Assembly (NCBI GenBank): GCA_038260305.1
Contig: JBBSNY010000016.1
Coordinates: 27,354 to 91,353 of the forward strand
Direction of reading: 5' to 3'
Source: CADCVQ01 sp038260305
GTDB taxonomy: Bacteria; Actinomycetota; Thermoleophilia; Solirubrobacterales; Solirubrobacteraceae
DNA length: 64,000 bases
The translations under genes were made by a program, and so were the position numbers. Positions 60,062-64,000 of this stretch are shown here, piece after piece. How positions within the stretch are numbered: position 1 is the first letter of the stretch; each line of letters begins with the position of its first letter. A model generated the notes under the pieces. It searched no databases. It worked only from the letters and a program-made list of their open reading frames with translations, and was not told the DNA's origin.

Positions 60062-62374
60062 CTACGTGATCACTCCGAACGTCGCGCGCACCGTTTTGCC
60101 TGCCCGCGGCGTGGCGAGCAGGCGGTAGCGGCCGGGCTTCAGGGCCCGTCCACCGATCCGTCCGGAGAAGGTGAAGCGGTCCGTGCCGGCGCCGCGGCTG
60201 CGGGTGAAGCTGCCGGACACCCGCCCGTAGCGTGTGCAGCGCGTTCGAGAACGGTTGGAGCGGGTCGTTTTCACGCAGCGACCGTTGGCGCGACGCCCCT
60301 CGCTGGAGCGCTGCACGCTGAATCGCACGCTGGCCGCGTCGCTCAACGTGTAGCTCACGCGCGTGCGGACGCGATTGGCGATCGCCGAGGTCGAGACGCT
60401 CGCGCCGGACTTCGCGGTGCGGAACTTCGACGGGCTGACCTTCAGCCCGGTGACCGCCGCGTCCACCGCCGCCGCGGCGCCAGCCGGTGACAGAGGCCTG
60501 GGCTGGGTCGCGAGCGCTGACGTCCAATCGGGCGGCGTGACCGGCGGCGTGAGCGGCGGCGTGACCGGCGGGGTGGGTGGACGCTCACCCGTGGTGAACT
60601 GCCACGTGATCTGCTGCGCGGCGGTGTTCGGGGTGGGCTGCCAGCGCACCGAGGCGGTGTACGTGGTGGTATAGGACAGCCCTCCGTCGGGCAGGTACAC
60701 ATCCCCGACGTCGCAGGTGCGCAGCGGCTGGCCACCGGCCGGTGTCAGGGTGAAGCCCGACAGGGCGCCGCCCGGCACCCACACGAATATCGGCCGGCCG
60801 GACCCCGAGCCCTGTCCGGAGCTCTGGCATCCGGCGCTCTCGTCGGGATACTCGCTGGCGAGCCACAGCGGGCCGCTGTAGCTGCCCTGCGGAAACATGG
60901 TGGGGCCAACGAGCAGGCCGCCGTTCTCGCCGCCGTCCATGACCGCGGGGCCGCCGGCCACCTGCCCGCCGCCGACCGTCAGCGACGTGGGGCTCATGAT
61001 CAGCCCCGCGTGCCCGACCGTCGCCACCCAGGTGCCGATCGGATCGGCGAAGCCCGCGCTGTACATGATCTCGCCGCATGACGGCGGTGCGCCCGCGTAC
61101 GCGCAGCGCTCAGACGGACCCGCCCCGGTGAACCCGGGGGTACCCGGTGTCTCGCTGTGTGCCGACACCGACGCCGACGGCGTGTTCAGCGTCCAGTAGC
61201 GCGAATGGTTCTGGGCGGCCGTGGCGATGGCGGGGTCGCCCAGCAGCGGCGGCAGGCCGGCTTGCTCACGCAACCGGTTGGCCACGGTCAGCCAGCGCGT
61301 GAAGGTCTCGGTCAGCGGCCCGGTCGAGAACGGGGGGTCGGTCACCGCTCCGGCATGCCAGAGCATCCGGAACGACTCCGTATTGATCCGGGGTTCACGC
61401 CATTGGTCGCTGAACACGACGACGCCGCCGTCGGTGGCCACCGCGCGGGTCATCAGGGTCCCGGCCTTCGGCCAGCTCTGAGCGGTCGCCGAGAACATCG
61501 CCGGGCTGTAGCGGCGCAGGAGCCTGTAGTCGGACGCGAGCAGCTGCGGGTTGCCCTCCACCGCCTGGACTCTCGTGACGAGCCTGGACGTTTGGCCCCC
61601 GTCGAGGCTCATCGCCCCTGCGGTGATCATCAGCGACCCCTCTTCGAACACCGGGATGCCGCGATCGGCGCTGACCAGCGCTCCGCCGACCAGCCGGTAG
61701 ACGAGATTGCCCACGCGCACCCACATCCCGGACGAGCGGAACTGGATCTCGCCGTTCGCAAAGGCAGTGTTCGGCGCGGGCGCCTGATAGATCTCGGCCG
61801 CCGTGCCGCCGGCGATACGAGCGACGGTCAGCGTCGTGGAGCCGCCCGGAACCCACGCGACCCAGAGCCGTCCCTGCGCGTCGAAGGCCGGAGCGCTGAG
61901 CGCCGCGTTCGCGTCGGGCGCCGGAAGATTGCCGACGATCGACACGGCACCGTTTGCCGGTTCGATCCGCAGCAGGCGCCCGAAAACGCCGGCCGACAAC
62001 GCGTACGGATAACGAACGGCGACATAGAACGCCCGATCGGGACCCACGACGACCCCGGAGAACTCCCCGCGGACCGCGTTGGGTCCGGTGGGCAACGTCA
62101 CCTCAGACCACGTCTGACCGCGATCGCGCGTGACTTGCGCCCGCGTGGCCTTCTGCCCGGAGACCGACAGGCCGATCAGCCACGCACCCTGCGAAGCTGC
62201 GAACCCGTCGACGCTGCCACCGGGCGAGGTGACCGGCGCGAAGTCGGCGTGCGCGACCGGGGCAAGCAGGACCGTCAGCAGACAGCCAAGGATCAGCGCT
62301 CTCGCCGCCGACCGGGGGTGTCGCGCGGCACGGCCGCTCAGCTGAAATGCTCTCCAACCGACTCGATCGAGCAT
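60062..62374 (-). CDS. Large secreted CAP-domain protein with N-terminal propeller-like region
   Basis: The 770-residue product has a signal peptide (ALILGCLLTVLLAPVAHADF, about residues 27-46), a region of Trp/Gly-rich beta blades (RDRGQTWSEVTLP, GRLWVAWVPGG) like BNR/sialidase-type propellers, and a CAP/SCP-like domain (LREQAGLPPLLGDPAIATAAQNHSRYW, SAHSETPGTPGFTG). A Pro/Thr linker and a C-terminal beta domain (RVSGSFTRSRGAGTDRFTF, GRALKPGRYRLLATPRAGK) follow, the latter of a type I associate with Solirubrobacterales surface proteins. Probably cell-surface. The GGGGG before the ATG could be a ribosome site. Confidence 0.75.
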   Translation of the reverse strand: MLDRVGWRAFQLSGRAARHPRSAARALILGCLLTVLLAPVAHADFAPVTSPGGSVDGFAASQGAWLIGLSVSGQKATRAQVTRDRGQTWSEVTLPTGPNAVRGEFSGVVVGPDRAFYVAVRYPYALSAGVFGRLLRIEPANGAVSIVGNLPAPDANAALSAPAFDAQGRLWVAWVPGGSTTLTVARIAGGTAAEIYQAPAPNTAFANGEIQFRSSGMWVRVGNLVYRLVGGALVSADRGIPVFEEGSLMITAGAMSLDGGQTSRLVTRVQAVEGNPQLLASDYRLLRRYSPAMFSATAQSWPKAGTLMTRAVATDGGVVVFSDQWREPRINTESFRMLWHAGAVTDPPFSTGPLTETFTRWLTVANRLREQAGLPPLLGDPAIATAAQNHSRYWTLNTPSASVSAHSETPGTPGFTGAGPSERCAYAGAPPSCGEIMYSAGFADPIGTWVATVGHAGLIMSPTSLTVGGGQVAGGPAVMDGGENGGLLVGPTMFPQGSYSGPLWLASEYPDESAGCQSSGQGSGSGRPIFVWVPGGALSGFTLTPAGGQPLRTCDVGDVYLPDGGLSYTTTYTASVRWQPTPNTAAQQITWQFTTGERPPTPPVTPPLTPPVTPPDWTSALATQPRPLSPAGAAAAVDAAVTGLKVSPSKFRTAKSGASVSTSAIANRVRTRVSYTLSDAASVRFSVQRSSEGRRANGRCVKTTRSNRSRTRCTRYGRVSGSFTRSRGAGTDRFTFSGRIGGRALKPGRYRLLATPRAGKTVRATFGVIT

Positions 62375-62469
62375 GCGGCCCCCTGATAGGCGAGCCGGTG
62401 CCGTGCACTCGTACTCGTACTATCGACCGGTGCTGGCGAAACCTTGATGGGGTCCATCGGGCAGAGATC

Positions 62470-62940
62470 TCAACGACGCTGCGACAGCTGGGCGCACCAT
62501 GAGCGAGCGCTGAGCAGGCCGCGAAATGAATGCTCGATAAGACCCACTATGTCAATCTGAGTTGACAGACTGGGTGCATGAGCTGTTGCGTTTGACGCGA
62601 ACGTCCACAGACGCAAGCCCTCCGGCCGTTCACGTTTCGCCAGCTTCACGAGACCTGCGCCAATGGCGCCTCCGGTCTTCGTCGGCTCGACGTAGAGCTG
62701 GTCAAGCCACGGCCCATCGAGGACCAGGATGCCGACGAGCGTGCCCGTCCGGTCCTCGGCCACCTACAGTTCGGTATCGCAGACGACGTGCGACGCGAAC
62801 CACGCGCGCACGTCGTCATCGCTGTGGACCGGCTCGGGGATCACGCCAAGCGCCGCCGTGTGCCCGCGCAGCCAAAGGTCGGCGGCAGCGCGCGCGTCAC
62901 TCGCCGTGCCTCGACGCAACATGATCGCCATCCGCTCCAT
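62470..62940 (-). pseudogene. GNAT acetyltransferase gene with nonsense codon and lost 3' end
   Basis: From the ATG at 62940: MLRRGTASDARAAADLWLRGH, VHSDDDVRAWFASHVVCDTEL, then TAG (probably from TGG) and, still in frame, VAEDRTGTLVGILVLDGPWLDQLYVEP, GAIGAGLVKLAKRERPEGLRLWTFASN. The last part of the fold, normally RRFYERHGF, is replaced after about 62590 by unrelated sequence ending in TGA at 62470. So there are two lesions; the second suggests an insertion or deletion junction near 62590. Confidence 0.7.
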
Positions 62941-63081
62941 GATCGCGGCATGTGCTTGCGCTATCCATGCATCTGGGCACCGCGGCGTCGGCAGGCCGCA
63001 CGGACCAACTCGCTGCTCCTACCGCCTGGCAGGAAGTGGCGGGCGCTGTGTTCGCTGTGGCTGGCGTGGAAAGATCAGGAC

Positions 63082-63867
63082 ATGCACACGCTGATCCCGT
63101 CTGCAGAGCTGCCGTCGGGGCGCGAGGCGCTCCGACGAGTGCTCGTGGACGCCAACCGCCTTGACGTCGCTGTGGCGTTCTTGACCGGCTCTGGCATACA
63201 GGTCCTTCGAGAACTGTTCGCCGAATTTGGCACGCCGTCGAGGGTCCGATTCGTTGTCCGCGGCGCGCCCATCACCGATCCCGACGCGGTGATCGCACTT
63301 GCCGATCTCGGCGCAGAGGTGCGAGTTGTGATGGGCGTTCGGGCGCCGCGGTTCCACCCGAAGTTGTGGATCACCACGAACGCCGAGTCAGTTCACGTGC
63401 TCTCGGGGTCGGGCAACCTCACTGCCGGCGGTCTCGATCACAACGATGAGCAGTTCGAGATGCTGCACATGCGGCTTCCGGATGAGCAACGCGAAGCCGC
63501 TGCGCACCACGAGCGTTGGGACGCATTCTTCGCTCTCGGGTCACCCCTTGCAGATGCAATCAGCTCGCCCTCGTGGGCTGAGTGGATCGCGCAGCAATCT
63601 CGGCGCCTGCGGCTGACCGAGGAACTTGCGCGGCTCGACCGTCAGCTCGCCGGCTGCAAGGCTCCCGCCCCCGGCGGCAACCGGCGAGGCGGCCGCGGAG
63701 GAGTTGCGGGCGAACGCGATGATCTGAGCTGGCTCGAACAGGTCCTCCAAGAGGCAGTCGGCGACTCCTACACGACGCAAATCAGCACGCGTGCTTGGGG
63801 CGAGCGAGTGCAGGTCCACGCAGGCGAAGGACGCGGCTTCAAGTACCTGTTCCTCACGTTCGGGTGA
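63082..63867 (+). CDS. Phospholipase-D-like protein, probably truncated
   Basis: The 261-residue frame has a PLD-like fold: LRRVLVDANRLDVAVAFLTGSG, VRFVVRGAPITDPDAV, and one HKD-type motif with H92 and K94 in RFHPKLWI and GSGNLTAGGL near residue 109. Such single-motif PLD domains occur in nucleases and restriction-linked helicases. The frame ends TTCGGG-TGA exactly where IS21-like end repeats begin, so the natural C-terminus may have been removed by insertion. It may once have been a defence or DNA-processing gene. Confidence 0.65.
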   Translation: MHTLIPSAELPSGREALRRVLVDANRLDVAVAFLTGSGIQVLRELFAEFGTPSRVRFVVRGAPITDPDAVIALADLGAEVRVVMGVRAPRFHPKLWITTNAESVHVLSGSGNLTAGGLDHNDEQFEMLHMRLPDEQREAAAHHERWDAFFALGSPLADAISSPSWAEWIAQQSRRLRLTEELARLDRQLAGCKAPAPGGNRRGGRGGVAGERDDLSWLEQVLQEAVGDSYTTQISTRAWGERVQVHAGEGRGFKYLFLTFG

Positions 63868-63964
63868 CGGCGGCCATGGGAATCTCCCCGTAGACGGCCA
63901 TCGGAATTCCCCGCTGGCGGTCATCGGATCTCCCCATGGGCGGCCACCGGATCTCCCCACGATC
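63864..63964 (+). mobile_element. IS21-family-like left end with serial repeats
   Basis: Four copies of a 23-24 bp unit, core CGG(C/T)CA(C/T)CGGATCTCCCC, start at 63871, 63895, 63918 and 63941. IS21 elements carry such multiple repeats inside their ends, with istA shortly inside. The rest would lie beyond the right edge, so no transposase is visible. It differs from the end at 58097, so two different elements have been here. Confidence 0.55.
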
Positions 63965-64000
63965 TTGTCCTGATCGGCCTGTAGGCAGGCGTGCTTCGTG

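Overview
The window is bacterial chromosome of very high G+C with actinobacterial content. Three things point to the class Thermoleophilia (Solirubrobacterales-like): the dense GC-ending codon use, the gene neighbourhoods (recG-rsmD-coaD, uvrB-mutY, panB-panD-panC), and a secreted protein whose C-terminal beta domain resembles one common in that group. This placement is inference from protein character, not from a marker tree. No rRNA, tRNA or CRISPR array was seen.

Layout. 1-7955: the tail of an ECF sigma factor, a membrane protein of unknown function, a minus-strand envelope-glycan operon (GT2 glycosyltransferase, methyltransferase, flippase) and two plus-strand GT-C-type membrane glycosyltransferases. 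7992-14544: riboflavin synthesis (ribD, ribE, ribBA, ribH), split between ribE and ribBA by about 3 kb of toxin-antitoxin modules and broken genes. 14582-21176: an acetyltransferase, a secreted GH10 xylanase, a Ser/Thr kinase, rpmB, a FakA-like kinase and a decayed metallopeptidase. 21222-25812: recG-rsmD-coaD, then a methyltransferase followed by a second, decayed copy of the coaD 3' end. 25850-38063: yceD, an acyl-CoA synthetase, small enzymes, uvrB, mutY, a DivIVA-like protein and an MFS/TetR pair. 38166-42856: uvrA with a LexA-type box, a subtilase and a DUF4396 protein.

43324-49119 is the most interesting stretch. It is a tightly coupled four-gene cassette: two tandem, diverged HEXXH zincin-like proteins, an 824-residue TPR protein and a 260-residue all-beta-looking protein whose pattern resembles bacterial gasdermins. 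It looks lower in G+C than its surroundings. It is bracketed by an intact acyltransferase gene on the right and a roughly 80% identical, frameshifted copy of that gene's 5' end on the left. I read it as a horizontally acquired, probably defensive (protease plus pore-former) system; the function is inferred.

49180-56864: the acyltransferase, a LysM/SLT transglycosylase, a PiT phosphate transporter with its DUF47 partner, panB, panD, a DUF2520-PanC fusion and a family-4 uracil-DNA glycosylase. 56938-64000 is accessory: a second VapBC module related to the first, an orphan antitoxin, IS21-like end repeats, apbE, two broken GNAT genes, a large secreted CAP-domain protein and a phospholipase-D-like gene that seems cut by an IS21-like end.

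A recurring signal is a TAnnnT hexamer 6-7 nt before the start codon, without a Shine-Dalgarno sequence, which suggests widespread leaderless transcription. I used it to choose several starts.
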